This document shows, one piece after another, positions 52,789 to 61,752 of a stretch of DNA of 64,000 nt. The stretch covers positions 372,001 through 436,000 of the forward strand of contig CAVXIR010000002.1 of assembly GCA_963761975.1 (NCBI GenBank), read 5' to 3'. A model generated the notes under the pieces. It was not told where the DNA came from. It did not search any database and saw nothing but the letters and a program-made list of their open reading frames with translations. The stretch is from JAMQPK01 sp963761975. GTDB taxonomy: Bacteria > Acidobacteriota > Vicinamibacteria > Vicinamibacterales > JAMQPK01. The position numbers were made by a program, and so were the translations under genes. Each line of letters begins with the position of its first letter. The first letter of the stretch is position 1.

Positions 52789-52915
52789 GGTATCAGGGAG
52801 TCATAAGAGGCTTCGACAGGAAGAGTCCAGGAGTCGAAAGAGTCCAGGAGTCGGAAGAGTCTGGGAGTCGGAAGAGTCTGGGAGTCCCGGAGAGTCGGAG
52901 AAACGAAGAACGAAA
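52733..52915. repeat. Degenerate GAGTC word array, inverted copy of the 13.9-kb array
   Basis: Variants of AGTCTGGGAGTCGGAAGAGT recur over ~180 bases. On the minus strand this is GACTCTTCCGACTCCCAGACT, the same word family as 13920-14130. It extends into the 3' ends of the ATPase gene and of the minus-strand four-helix-bundle gene. Confidence 0.88.
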
Positions 52916-53129
52916 ACGACGCGATGAAATCGGGTTTGGTTTGGCCCGCCCGGCTCTCCTCGATATTAGCGCCAATAGAGGGTCCTGCATCCAGCAGCTT
53001 CATGCTGAGGCGTTTTACCACCGGCCCGCGCTCCTGGAGTCGGATGCACAGGCTTGCGACATCACACGCGAATTTGAACGTTCGCGCGCAGAGTTCGTGG
53101 TGGTCGATCATGAACGCGCTTTTGTGCAT
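52785..53129 (-). pseudogene. Four-helix-bundle (23S rRNA IVS-type) protein, C-terminus replaced by repeat
   Basis: Residues ~15-70 (FKFACDVASLCIRLQERGP, LLDAGPSIGANIEESRAGQT, KPDFIAS) match the four-helix-bundle protein family related to 23S rRNA intervening-sequence proteins, normally ~115-125 residues. After PDFIAS the reading frame runs into the GACTC array (TLPTPRLFRLLDSFDSWTL), so the conserved last two helices, with the usual KEA-ET-WL block, are missing. The alternative start is Met at 53111. The function of the family is unknown. It is a broken gene unless the repeat-encoded tail is tolerated. Confidence 0.7.
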
Positions 53130-53188
53130 GCGTGCCGCCGCGAAGCGGCGCGTACTATTCGTTTGTCGCTCTTCGTTTTTCGTTACTC

Positions 53189-55567
53189 ATGTCTGACCTC
53201 CTTCACACGTTTCGCAACCTCCTACGCACTCCCGCCTTCACTGCCGTCGTCGTCATTATCCTTGCACTGGGAATCGGTGCGAACACCGCGATCTTCAGCG
53301 TCGTAGATGCGGCGATGCTGAAGCCGATGCCGATTCCGGATGCGGATCGTGTCGTGCGGCTTTCCCACGGTTCGCCGCAGTCGTTCGTCTGGTTCAACCG
53401 GTACGGATTCCAAGTGACGCGGGGATTCAACGACCTAGCGTCATTCGATGCCGTGGGTGCGTATTTCACTGGTGAGCTCAGCCTGTTCGGGACCGGTGCC
53501 GGCCGGGTGCGGTCCACTGCCGTCACACCCGAATTCTTCGATGTATTGAGAGTTTATCCAGCCATCGGCCGCCCTTTCAGGGTTGTCGATCTCGATCGAT
53601 CTCGACGTCTCGTCATCATCAGCCATGAGATGTGGCAGACGCGCCTCGATGCAGCCAGGGACATCCTTGACAGGCAGATAGTGCTGAACGGCGAATCGTT
53701 CGATGTGATCGGGGTCATGCCTCGAGGCTTTGCGATTCCCGAATCGTCTGAGGTCTGGGTGCCTGCCGCATGGGGTGGACCTGTCGCCGGAGGACGTCTC
53801 GTCGCGCCGATTGTCATCGCGCGGATGTCGCCGGGTATAACCGCAAGCCAAGCGTATGACGAAGTCGCCCGGACGCCCCATCATGGTCATACGCACGTGG
53901 ATGGTCACAACCACGCGGAATCAGGTATGGAAGTCGCTCCGTTGCGAAACACGCTGGTGGGCGATGTGCGAATGCTCATTCTTCTGCTGGCCGCGGGTGC
54001 GTTTGTCGTTCTCCTTGTTGCCTGCACGAACATTGCAAGCCTTCTCCTGACCCGCGTCTCGTCGCGCCAGCGTGAGTTTGCCGTGCGCCGCGCGTTGGGC
54101 GCATCCGATCGCGACATCGCCCGGCAGGTTGCTGCCGAAAGTTTCATCGTGTCGCTGATGGCGTGCGTGGTGACGATTCCGATCGCCATCTGGACTCTGG
54201 ACGCAATCCGCGCGTGGGTGCCGATTCGAATGTACGGCGCAGCCGATATCGCGCTCGACGCACGAGCGGCTGTTGCGTTGGCTATTTTCGCTCTCTCGAC
54301 TGCGCTGCTGTTCAGCGCGGCGCCGCTATGGGCGAGCCGTGGGCGTTCGGCACTCGATACCCTTCGCAGTGCGGCCGTGACGACCGTTGAGCCGCGGTGG
54401 CGCAGATTCCGCAGCGGTCTGGCGATCGCCGAGATTGCGCTTGCGCTTGTACTGCTTGCCGGCGCTGTAACCCTCATCCGAACGGTCGCGACGCTGATGA
54501 CGGTCGACCTCGGCGTTCGGGGCGATCGCGTGCTCGTTGTCGGTCTGGACTGGCCCAACAGCTCAATGGCCCCCGAGCGGCGAGATCAGTTGTCAGAACA
54601 GTTCCTCACCGCATTCAGCAGCCTTCCCGGTGTGGAGTCAGTAGCGATTACGACCGGTGTTCCCGGTGCCTTCCGCCATCAGTCCGCCGAGCTTCTGGTG
54701 GATGGAGAGGACGTTCCGCCAGGGGGCGGGTACGTGGGGACCCGCATCATGGCGAGCCGCGACTTCTTCTCGGTTTTCGGCATCGACGTCCTGGCTGGAC
54801 GCGTGTTCACTCAGAGCGATCATTTCTTTGCACCCAAGGTCGCGATCGTCAGCGAAGGCTTCGCGCGCCGATTCCGCCTGCAGCCGCATGAAATCGTCGG
54901 CCGGCGCGCGGTTCTCGATCATCGCTGGGTGCAGATAATTGGCGTTGTTCGTGACCTCAGGCTGGACGGGCCGAACGCGTCGCCCCACGCGACGGCGTAC
55001 ATCCCGTTCGCCCAGCGGTTCGGTGCCGGGCCGCTCAACGTCGTAATCAAAACTCACGCCGATCCAGCGCAGGTAATCGCGACAGTCCGGGCTGCCGGCG
55101 CGCGTGTCAATCCGAATGTTCCTCTCTACGATATTCGAACCTTCCACGAGATTCGTGAATCGCACGTTCGCGACCGGCGCTTCGTCATGACACTGCTGTC
55201 GTCGTTTGGTACGCTTACGTTCGCGCTCGCCGTGCTGGGGCTGTACGCGGTCGTCAGCTATCTCGTCCATTTACGAACGCGAGACATCGGCATCCGGATG
55301 GCGTTGGGTGCGACCACGGCAGCGGTCAGACTCAGCGTCCTTGCGAACGGCATGGCCCACTGCCTGGCCGGTGTGCTGGTGGGGTGTGCGCTTGCGCTCG
55401 GCGTGTCGCGCGCGATGTCGGGTCAGCTCCGCAATCTGGGGGAGCTCGACCTCATGACATTGACGATTGTGAGCGGTGTGTTTCTCGCAACGGCCACCCT
55501 GGCGTCGTGGCTTCCCGCCCGCCGCGCAACGCTGATCGATCCCGTCAAGGCGCTTCGATTCGAGTAG
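53189..55567 (+). CDS. MacB/FtsX-type ABC permease with His-rich periplasmic loop
   Basis: A 792-residue permease with the duplicated MacB_PCD-FtsX layout: MSDLLHTFRNLLRTPAFTAV, ALGIGANTAIFSVVDAAMLK, first FtsX (LLAAGAFVVLLVACTNIASL, VRRALGASDRDIARQVAAES), second periplasmic domain, second FtsX (FGTLTFALAVLGLYAVVSYL, RDIGIRMALGATTAAVRL) and tail LIDPVKALRFE. An unusual insert H231-H-G-H-T-H-V-D-G-H-N-H242 lies in the first periplasmic domain and could bind a transition metal. The N-terminal ADOP module is absent. Met at 53189 was chosen because upstream codons translate the flanking remnant. It lies downstream of the shared ATPase. Confidence 0.9.
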   Translation: MSDLLHTFRNLLRTPAFTAVVVIILALGIGANTAIFSVVDAAMLKPMPIPDADRVVRLSHGSPQSFVWFNRYGFQVTRGFNDLASFDAVGAYFTGELSLFGTGAGRVRSTAVTPEFFDVLRVYPAIGRPFRVVDLDRSRRLVIISHEMWQTRLDAARDILDRQIVLNGESFDVIGVMPRGFAIPESSEVWVPAAWGGPVAGGRLVAPIVIARMSPGITASQAYDEVARTPHHGHTHVDGHNHAESGMEVAPLRNTLVGDVRMLILLLAAGAFVVLLVACTNIASLLLTRVSSRQREFAVRRALGASDRDIARQVAAESFIVSLMACVVTIPIAIWTLDAIRAWVPIRMYGAADIALDARAAVALAIFALSTALLFSAAPLWASRGRSALDTLRSAAVTTVEPRWRRFRSGLAIAEIALALVLLAGAVTLIRTVATLMTVDLGVRGDRVLVVGLDWPNSSMAPERRDQLSEQFLTAFSSLPGVESVAITTGVPGAFRHQSAELLVDGEDVPPGGGYVGTRIMASRDFFSVFGIDVLAGRVFTQSDHFFAPKVAIVSEGFARRFRLQPHEIVGRRAVLDHRWVQIIGVVRDLRLDGPNASPHATAYIPFAQRFGAGPLNVVIKTHADPAQVIATVRAAGARVNPNVPLYDIRTFHEIRESHVRDRRFVMTLLSSFGTLTFALAVLGLYAVVSYLVHLRTRDIGIRMALGATTAAVRLSVLANGMAHCLAGVLVGCALALGVSRAMSGQLRNLGELDLMTLTIVSGVFLATATLASWLPARRATLIDPVKALRFE

Positions 55568-55622
55568 CGCATTCGTCCGTAGGTGGGACGCGTTTCCCAC
55601 GCTCGGACAGCCTAAAAAACGG

Positions 55623-55680
55623 CGTCTCTCAATTTCCTCACGGTTTTGGGACCGGGGTCCGGCAGGCGAATTGAGAGACG
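55623..55680. repeat. Hairpin element before the mini-permease
   Basis: Perfect 12-base arms CGTCTCTCAATT (55623-55634) and AATTGAGAGACG (55669-55680) enclose an inner GGACCGGGGTCC palindrome. It ends ten bases before the GTG start of the next gene and could fold over its ribosome-binding region. Confidence 0.8.
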
Positions 55681-55689
55681 TCCCTCACT

Positions 55690-56343
55690 GTGAGCTCTAT
55701 TTTTTTGGACTTCCGACACGGCGTGCGGTCGTTTCTTCGCACGCCGTCATTTCTCGTCGCCGCGCTGTTGACGCTCGCGCTTGGGATCGGGTCGACGGCG
55801 GCAATCTTCAGCATTGCGTACTCGGTGCTTTTCAAACCCCTGCCGTATCCGGCGGCGGATCGGTTGTTCGCGTTGGCTTCTACGGCGAATCCGAGGCAGA
55901 CGGGGCCCATCAACGCGTTACAGACGGGCGAGGTCTTCCACTACCTGCGCGACCGCGTTCGATCGTTCGAAAACATCGCCGCATACGGCGGCGCAATCGG
56001 CTGGAATCTTTCGATGGGCACGCAGGCCGAACACGTGACCGGTATGACGGTCTCGCGGGGATACTTCGACGTTATGGCACTCGGGGCCACTGCCGCGCTT
56101 GTTTTGCGCGGGTTTCTTGCCGAGGGGCTGTCAGTGGCGCTCGTGGGTCTCGCGGCGGGTCTCCTGGGTGCGGCATTCGCGACTCGACTGCTGTCGTTGA
56201 TGATTTTCGATGTCGCTCCGCAGGATCCGCTGACGCTCGTCGTCGTGAGTGTTGTGTTGATGGGAGTGGCAGTTGTCTCGACGTTGATACCGTCGGTGAA
56301 GGCGGCGCGCACGAACCCTGCACATGTTATCCGAACCGAGTAA
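55690..56343 (+). CDS. Internally deleted MacB/FtsX permease (mini-permease)
   Basis: A 217-residue open frame. Residues 1-127 are the normal start of a MacB/FtsX permease (FLDFRHGVRSFLRTPSFLVA, ALGIGSTAAIFSIAYSVLFK, AEHVTGMTVSRGYFDV). Residue 128 onward is the end of the last FtsX domain (MALGATAALVLRGFLAEGLS, MIFDVAPQDPLTL, SVKAARTNPAHVIRTE). About 550-600 residues that should lie between are gone, with the frame kept. The junction falls at the MALGAT motif. It may be a relic or a small membrane protein with four helices. The start is GTG at 55690; the stop is three bases before the next permease. Confidence 0.85.
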   Translation: MSSIFLDFRHGVRSFLRTPSFLVAALLTLALGIGSTAAIFSIAYSVLFKPLPYPAADRLFALASTANPRQTGPINALQTGEVFHYLRDRVRSFENIAAYGGAIGWNLSMGTQAEHVTGMTVSRGYFDVMALGATAALVLRGFLAEGLSVALVGLAAGLLGAAFATRLLSLMIFDVAPQDPLTLVVVSVVLMGVAVVSTLIPSVKAARTNPAHVIRTE

Positions 56344-56346
56344 GCA

Positions 56347-58698
56347 ATGATTCAAGATGTCCGACATGCGATTCGAAGATTGACTCGAACGCCGGGTTTC
56401 ACAATCGCTGCGGTGCTGACGCTCGCCCTCGGTATCGGTGCCACGACATCGATTTTTGCGGTTGTGAACGGCGTCCTGTTGCAGCCGCTGCGATATCCTA
56501 ATCCTGATCGCCTGATTTCCGTCGTGCAGCGTCACGTCCGATCGGGTCCTGAGTTCGCGACGCTGCCCGACTACAACGATTGGCGGCAGAGCTCGCGATT
56601 GCAGGACATCGGCGGAGCATGGGGGATTACGTTCAACCTGACGGCCGTCGAAGAACCGGAACGCCTTCGCGGTGCACTGGCCACCGGATCGTTGTTCCCG
56701 ACATTAGGCACATCTCCCGCCCTTGGGCGTGTCTTCACTGAGGCCGACAAAGATCCGCAGGTCGTCGTGCTGTCACACAGCTTGTGGCAGCGGCGATTCG
56801 CCGGCGATCGCGGCGTCATCGGCAGAAAGGTGGCGCTCAACGGCAGGCCTCACACCATCGTCGGGGTCATGCCGGCCGGCTTTGCCTTTCCCGAAAAAAT
56901 CACTGAGCTCTGGGCCCCGCTGGTTCCCGAACCGGGCATGAACCGCGGCTATCACCTGCTGAACGTGATCGGCCGCCTGAAGGCCGACGCGACAATTGAG
57001 GAAGCACGCGCCGAGTTGACGGCGATTGCTGCCCGATCGGCCGCGGACTACCCGGAGACCAACAAGGATTGGGGCGTTGAGGTGCAGGGCATGCGCGCGG
57101 CAGGCACCGCATCGGTCAACCGGCCGTTGTGGATCCTTGCCGGTGCCGTCTGTTGCCTGTTGCTCATCGCCTGCGCGAACGTTGCGAGTCTGCTGCTGTC
57201 GCGAGTGGCCGTCCGCCGTGACGAAATGTCCGTGCGCGCGGCGCTTGGGGCGAGTCGCGCGCAGCTCATCAGGCAACTGTTCATGGAGAGCGGCGTGCTC
57301 GCGGTCTGCGGCGGTGTCCTGGGATGGATGTTCGCGTCGGCTGCCATCGACCCACTCGTCGCGCTGACATCGATGCCGCGTGCGGGCGAAGTCAGGCTGG
57401 ACACGACCGTTCTCATGTTTACGTTCGCGGTGTCAGCGGTGGCCGTCGTGTTGTTCGGCCTGGCGCCGGCGCTTTCAGGATCGCGAACGAACCTGCAGCA
57501 GTCGCTCACGACTCGTGGTGGTTCCCGAAGGAGCGTCCTGCGGCCATCGCTCCTGGCATTCCAGGTCGCTGCAGCCATCGTGCTCCTCGCCGGTGCCGGC
57601 CTGCTCATGCACAGCTTCCACCGTCTCCTGCTGGTCGACACGGGCTTCAGCGGCGAACGTGTCGTCACCGTCAGATTCTTTCTGCCGAGAGTGACCTATC
57701 CGGTTGAACGCTGCATTCAGCTCTACCAGCAGATGATCGAGAGGGCACGCTCGATACCTGGCGTAGAGAGTGCGGCTGCAACGAGTGTATTTCCATTCTC
57801 GGGTGTCAGTGCGAACGTGCTGTTTGAGATAGAGGGACGCACCCTTGGTGCGGCCGGCGAGAGACCTGGTGCTGATTTCGTGACCGCTACGCCCGGGTAT
57901 TTCCAGACGCTGCGCATTCCTTTGCTGCGCGGTCGCGAGTTCGATCGCTCGGATCGGCCTGACTCTCAGTTCGTGGCGGTCGTCAATCGCGCAATGGCCG
58001 ATCGCTTTTTCCCGAACCAGGATCCGATTGGTCAGTTCGTTCGAATCCTTGGGCCGAAGCCGCGCATGATCGTCGGTGTCGTCGGCAACACCCGGCAGCG
58101 CGAACTGCACTCCGAACCACAACCGGAGGTTTACGTTCCACACACGCAGTTTCCGGCCGGCCAGATGTTCCTTGTCGTCCGAGCGCGCGGTGATGAAGCG
58201 CTCGTCGTGAATCGGTTGCGTACCGAGCTTCGTGCCCTTGACAGCGAGCTGCCGATCGCGGCCATTCGCACAGCCGAAGACGTGCTCGATGAAACGCTGT
58301 CGTCACGCCGATTCAGCTTGATCATGCTCACGCTGTTCGCGACGGCCGCGCTCGGCCTGGCCATCGTCGGCGTGTTTGGCGTGGTGGCGTTCGGCGTGTC
58401 CCAGCGAACTCGCGAGATCGGCATCCGCGTCGCGCTCGGCGCGACCTCATCGAATGTTCTGCGACAGGCGATTTGGCAGGGAATGCTTCCGGTGATTGTG
58501 GGTATGGTGGCCGGTCTCGCCGCGGCTCGATCGCTGACGAGCATGATGGCATCGATGTTGTTCGGCATCACGCCGTCCGATCCGATCACGATTGCGGGCG
58601 TCGTCGTAACCCTGTCGATAGCGGGGCTCATCGCGGCGTGGATTCCTGCGCGAAAGGCGGCAAAGGTCGACCCGATGGTCGCTCTGCGGTACGAATGA
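56347..58698 (+). CDS. MacB/FtsX-type ABC permease (ADOP-like), intact
   Basis: A 783-residue permease. The N-terminal helix (FTIAAVLTLALGIGATTSIF) is followed by the first periplasmic domain (VVVLSHSLWQRRFAGDRGVI, GVMPAGFAFPE), the first FtsX (ILAGAVCCLLLIACANVASL, MSVRAALGASRAQLIRQLF), the second periplasmic domain (ATPGYFQTLRIPLLRGREF) and the second FtsX (ATAALGLAIVGVFGVVAFGV, REIGIRVALGATSSNVLRQ), ending KVDPMVALRYE. All parts expected for the ADOP permease class except the N-terminal ~80-residue module are present. It starts three bases after the mini-permease and is the only fully undisturbed permease besides that at 53189. Confidence 0.93.
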   Translation: MIQDVRHAIRRLTRTPGFTIAAVLTLALGIGATTSIFAVVNGVLLQPLRYPNPDRLISVVQRHVRSGPEFATLPDYNDWRQSSRLQDIGGAWGITFNLTAVEEPERLRGALATGSLFPTLGTSPALGRVFTEADKDPQVVVLSHSLWQRRFAGDRGVIGRKVALNGRPHTIVGVMPAGFAFPEKITELWAPLVPEPGMNRGYHLLNVIGRLKADATIEEARAELTAIAARSAADYPETNKDWGVEVQGMRAAGTASVNRPLWILAGAVCCLLLIACANVASLLLSRVAVRRDEMSVRAALGASRAQLIRQLFMESGVLAVCGGVLGWMFASAAIDPLVALTSMPRAGEVRLDTTVLMFTFAVSAVAVVLFGLAPALSGSRTNLQQSLTTRGGSRRSVLRPSLLAFQVAAAIVLLAGAGLLMHSFHRLLLVDTGFSGERVVTVRFFLPRVTYPVERCIQLYQQMIERARSIPGVESAAATSVFPFSGVSANVLFEIEGRTLGAAGERPGADFVTATPGYFQTLRIPLLRGREFDRSDRPDSQFVAVVNRAMADRFFPNQDPIGQFVRILGPKPRMIVGVVGNTRQRELHSEPQPEVYVPHTQFPAGQMFLVVRARGDEALVVNRLRTELRALDSELPIAAIRTAEDVLDETLSSRRFSLIMLTLFATAALGLAIVGVFGVVAFGVSQRTREIGIRVALGATSSNVLRQAIWQGMLPVIVGMVAGLAAARSLTSMMASMLFGITPSDPITIAGVVVTLSIAGLIAAWIPARKAAKVDPMVALRYE

Positions 58699-58851
58699 GA
58701 CGTTTGCTAACGCTCGTGAGGCTCGTTCCGTTCGCGACGGAGGATGAAGAAGTCGATGGCGAACCCGCAGAGAAGGAACAAGAATCCGGCTGACGCTGTC
58801 ATTAACCAGTGCGTCAGATACGCGACCTCGTGTGGTGTATTTTCTTGCTTC
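58699..58851. other. Gap with a possible very short membrane ORF on the minus strand
   Basis: On the minus strand a frame closes at a TAG near 58709 after MTASAGFLFLLCGFAIDFFI and a basic tail LRRERNEPHER (about 31 residues from its Met). One hydrophobic helix plus a charged tail is suggestive of a small membrane protein, but the start is unclear. Confidence 0.3.
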
Positions 58852-59115
58852 TCACATTATACCGCCGGCTGCCAGCAGAACGCCGACGAGAAACATCGCT
58901 GCCACGAGAATGTTGCTGACCAGCACATCCGTGAATATGGCTTCGAGCGGAGCGAATACAAGAATGAGCACCCCCATTTCCCGAACGGTCTCGCCCAGAA
59001 GATTCGCGGCGCGTCGCCAATCGAGCATGCGGGGGACGACGCAACGCCAGTGCCAGTGCATCAGCTTTTTTGCGAGCGAAAAACGACGGTGTGCCGGGCG
59101 CCGCAATTTTTGCAT
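58852..59115 (-). CDS. Small membrane protein of unknown function
   Basis: An 87-residue frame with a basic N-terminus and two hydrophobic helices, ETVREMGVLILVFAPLEAIF and SNILVAAMFLVGVLLAAGGI. It is the only reversed gene inside the permease cluster. The composition looks like a genuine membrane protein, although the first ~40 residues (Arg/His-rich) may be upstream non-coding sequence, with translation from Met at residue 30 (MLDWRRAANLLGE) or later. No family is recognised. Confidence 0.5.
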   Translation of the reverse strand: MQKLRRPAHRRFSLAKKLMHWHWRCVVPRMLDWRRAANLLGETVREMGVLILVFAPLEAIFTDVLVSNILVAAMFLVGVLLAAGGIM

Positions 59116-59147
59116 CTGAGGATCGCAGATTCTGATTGAGGATTGCC

Positions 59148-61695
59148 ATGCTTCAGGATTTCCGTTACGCCTTTCGCACGCTGCTGAAGAATCCCGGCTT
59201 CACGCTCGTAGCTGTCCTCACGCTCGCGCTCGGTATTGGCGCGAACACGGCGATGTTTGCGGTCGTGAATGCGGTGCTGCTGAAGCCGCTGCCGTTTCAC
59301 GACCCTGAACGACTGATGCTCGTGCACCTGCTCATGCCTGGTCGTGAAGCGGCGAAGGGCACGCTGACGGAGGCGGTGTGGTCGTACCCGAAGTACCGCA
59401 CGTTTCTGGATGTGCAGCAGACGTTCGAGAATACGGCGCTCTTCGCCGGACGCGACCTGAGCCTCTCGGGCGACTCCAGCCCCGAGCGCGTGCGCGCCGA
59501 AGTCGTCACGGACCGGTACCCGGGAATTCTCGGCATCACACCGATCCTCGGGCGCGCGTTTACCGGCGCCGAAGCACATCGGGCAGGCGAGCAGCCCGTT
59601 GTCCTGCTTGGGCACGCGCTCTGGACGCGTCGCTACAACGCCGATCCCGCGATTGTCGGCCGCACCATCCAGATCAACTCGACGCCCTACACGGTCGTCG
59701 GTGTGCTGCCTGCCGGCTTCAAGGGGCTAATCGGTAACGCCGAGGCGTGGGTGCCGTTCGCGGTCTACGAACCGAGCTTCATGACTCAAAGCTATGCCCA
59801 TGGTTACTACCTCGTTGCGCGTCGAAAGGCGAGCGTACCGGAGGCTCAGGCGATTGCGGCACTTGGGGTTGTCGGAACGCAAATCGCGGCGGAGGTACAG
59901 CGATGACGATGGTAGGTCGTGGAGCGCAACGGCGGCATCGATCTATTCTTCGCGCGTCGACGGTGATCTGCGTCGTGCCGCGCTGGTGCTTCTCGGGGCC
60001 GTCGGCCTGGTGCTGTTGATTGCGTGTGTGAACCTGACGAATCTCCTGATCGCCAAGGCGCTGGGCCAGCGGCGGGAAGTGGCCGTACGATCGGCGATCG
60101 GCGCGAGCCGCGCGCAGATTGCGCGCCAGTTCGTCGTCGAAAGTTTGGTGCTTGCCGGTTTCGGATCGGCGCTCGGCATTGTCGTGGCGGGAATGCTGCT
60201 CGATGCTGCGTCGATATTGCTGCCCGATGCCGATGTGTTTTTCCGCGCGCCGATGGCGCCAGGCGCGCGGCGCATCCCCGGTGCCGACGGCCTTGCTCGC
60301 GTCGGCGCCGGCATGATCGGTCTCGACTCGGCAACGCTGCTGTTTACCTGCGGCGTTGCCGCCGTGGTGTCGGCGCTTATTGCGCTCGTGCCTGCCATGC
60401 AGTCGGCGTCGCTGCGTCCGATCGAGGCGATGCGGGCCGGCGGCAGAGGCGGGACCGCATCGGGATTTCATGGATTCGGCGCGCGCGGGGCGCTCGTGAC
60501 GGCCCAGATCGCGCTCGCGCTCGTGCTGCTGGCCGGTGCCGGGCTCATGATCAAGAGCGCTGCGCGTCTACACGGAACTGAGATCGGGGTGAGCCCCGAG
60601 CGCGTGCTGACCGCCCGGATCGATCTGCCGAGCGGCGGTGGCGGAGCTCCCATCAGCGGCACGGCGATGTTTCCTGATACCGGCTACAACGCCGAACGGA
60701 GAGGCGCGTTCTTTACGCAGCTCGCCGATCGCATCCGAGGGCTGCCCGGCGTGGAATCCGTTGGCATCGCCAACTGTCCGCCGGTGTCCGGCGGTTGCAG
60801 CAGCACCATAGCTGCTTTCGACCGCGGTCCATTCAAGAGAAGACCTGGAATGCCGAGCATCGGCGTGCATTGGGCAAGTCCCGAATATTTTTCGACTGTC
60901 GGCATTCAGCTGCGAAAAGGGCGATTGTTTACGGCTGACGACAGAACAGGCCGTCCGAGAGTTGTGCTCGTCAATGAAACCGCGGCCAAAGCGTTCTGGC
61001 CGAACGCCGATCCGATCGGCAAGCTCATCGCTATGGGGGCGAGCGGGTTCGAGGTTGGCGCAGAAGTCGTTGGCGTAGTGTCCGACGTCCGATACAGCAC
61101 GATCGAAAGCGCATCAGTTCCTGATGCGTACATTCCATTTCTTCAGGCACCCCAGGCGCGCATGCGGCTTTTTGTCCGCAGTCGGATCGACCCGGGGAAC
61201 CTCGTCGCCGCGATTCGACAGGAAGTGAGGCAGCTCGACTCGAGCCTTCCTCTGAGTGAAGTCAAAACGATGGACGAGCGCGTCGGAGATGCGATGTGGC
61301 GCACGCGCGTGGCGGCATGGCTCTTCTCCGCGTTTGCGGGGCTCGCGCTGCTGCTCACCGCCGTCGGCATTTTCGGCGTCATGTCGCAAACCGTGTCGCA
61401 GCGCATACCGGAGATTGGCGTGCGCATGGCGCTCGGCGCCGAGAGCAGTGACGTGCTGGGCCTCGTCGTCGGGCGCGCCAGCGTGCTCACAGCCATCGGC
61501 ATCGCAACAGGCATTGCGGTCGCGCTTGTCGTGACGCGCGTCATGACGGCGCTGCTTTTCGAGACCGAACCCGGCGATCCGGCGACGCTCGCATACGTGG
61601 CGCTTCTGCTCGGCGCGGTAGCCCTCGCTGCCTGTTACCTGCCCGCGCGACGCGCGGCTCGCGTCGATCCGATTGTGGCACTGCGATACGAATGA
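59148..61695 (+). CDS. MacB/FtsX-type ABC permease (ADOP-like), apparent frameshift
   Basis: Frames 59148-59906 and ~59904-61695 together give one ~848-residue permease. The first frame has MLQDFRYAFRTLLKNPGFTL, QPVVLLGHALWTRRYNADPA and GVLPAGFKGLIGNAEAWVPF and stops at AAEVQR. The second continues with GRSWSATAASIYSSRVDGDL, LLGAVGLVLLIACVNLTNLL, VRSAIGASRAQIARQFVVES and the tail RVDPIVALRYE. One extra base (or two missing) near 59902-59905 explains it; no homopolymer is present there. GAGG seven bases upstream of ATG 59148 supports that start. Confidence 0.85.
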
Positions 61696-61700
61696 GAGCA

Positions 61701-61745
61701 GTGACTAGTGACTAGTGATTAGGATTAGGGATTAGGGATTAGGAA
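61701..61745. repeat. GTGACTAGTGATTAGG word array
   Basis: GTGACTAGTGACTAGTGATT is followed by three to four copies of AGGGATT between two permease genes, ending eight bases before the next start codon. Confidence 0.88.
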
Positions 61746-61752
61746 TTCGAAG

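Noticed and set aside
55671..56501. A 276-codon plus-strand frame overlapping the mini-permease
   Set aside because: Its sequence is Arg/Cys/Gly-rich out-of-frame translation; the alternative frame encodes recognisable permease ends.
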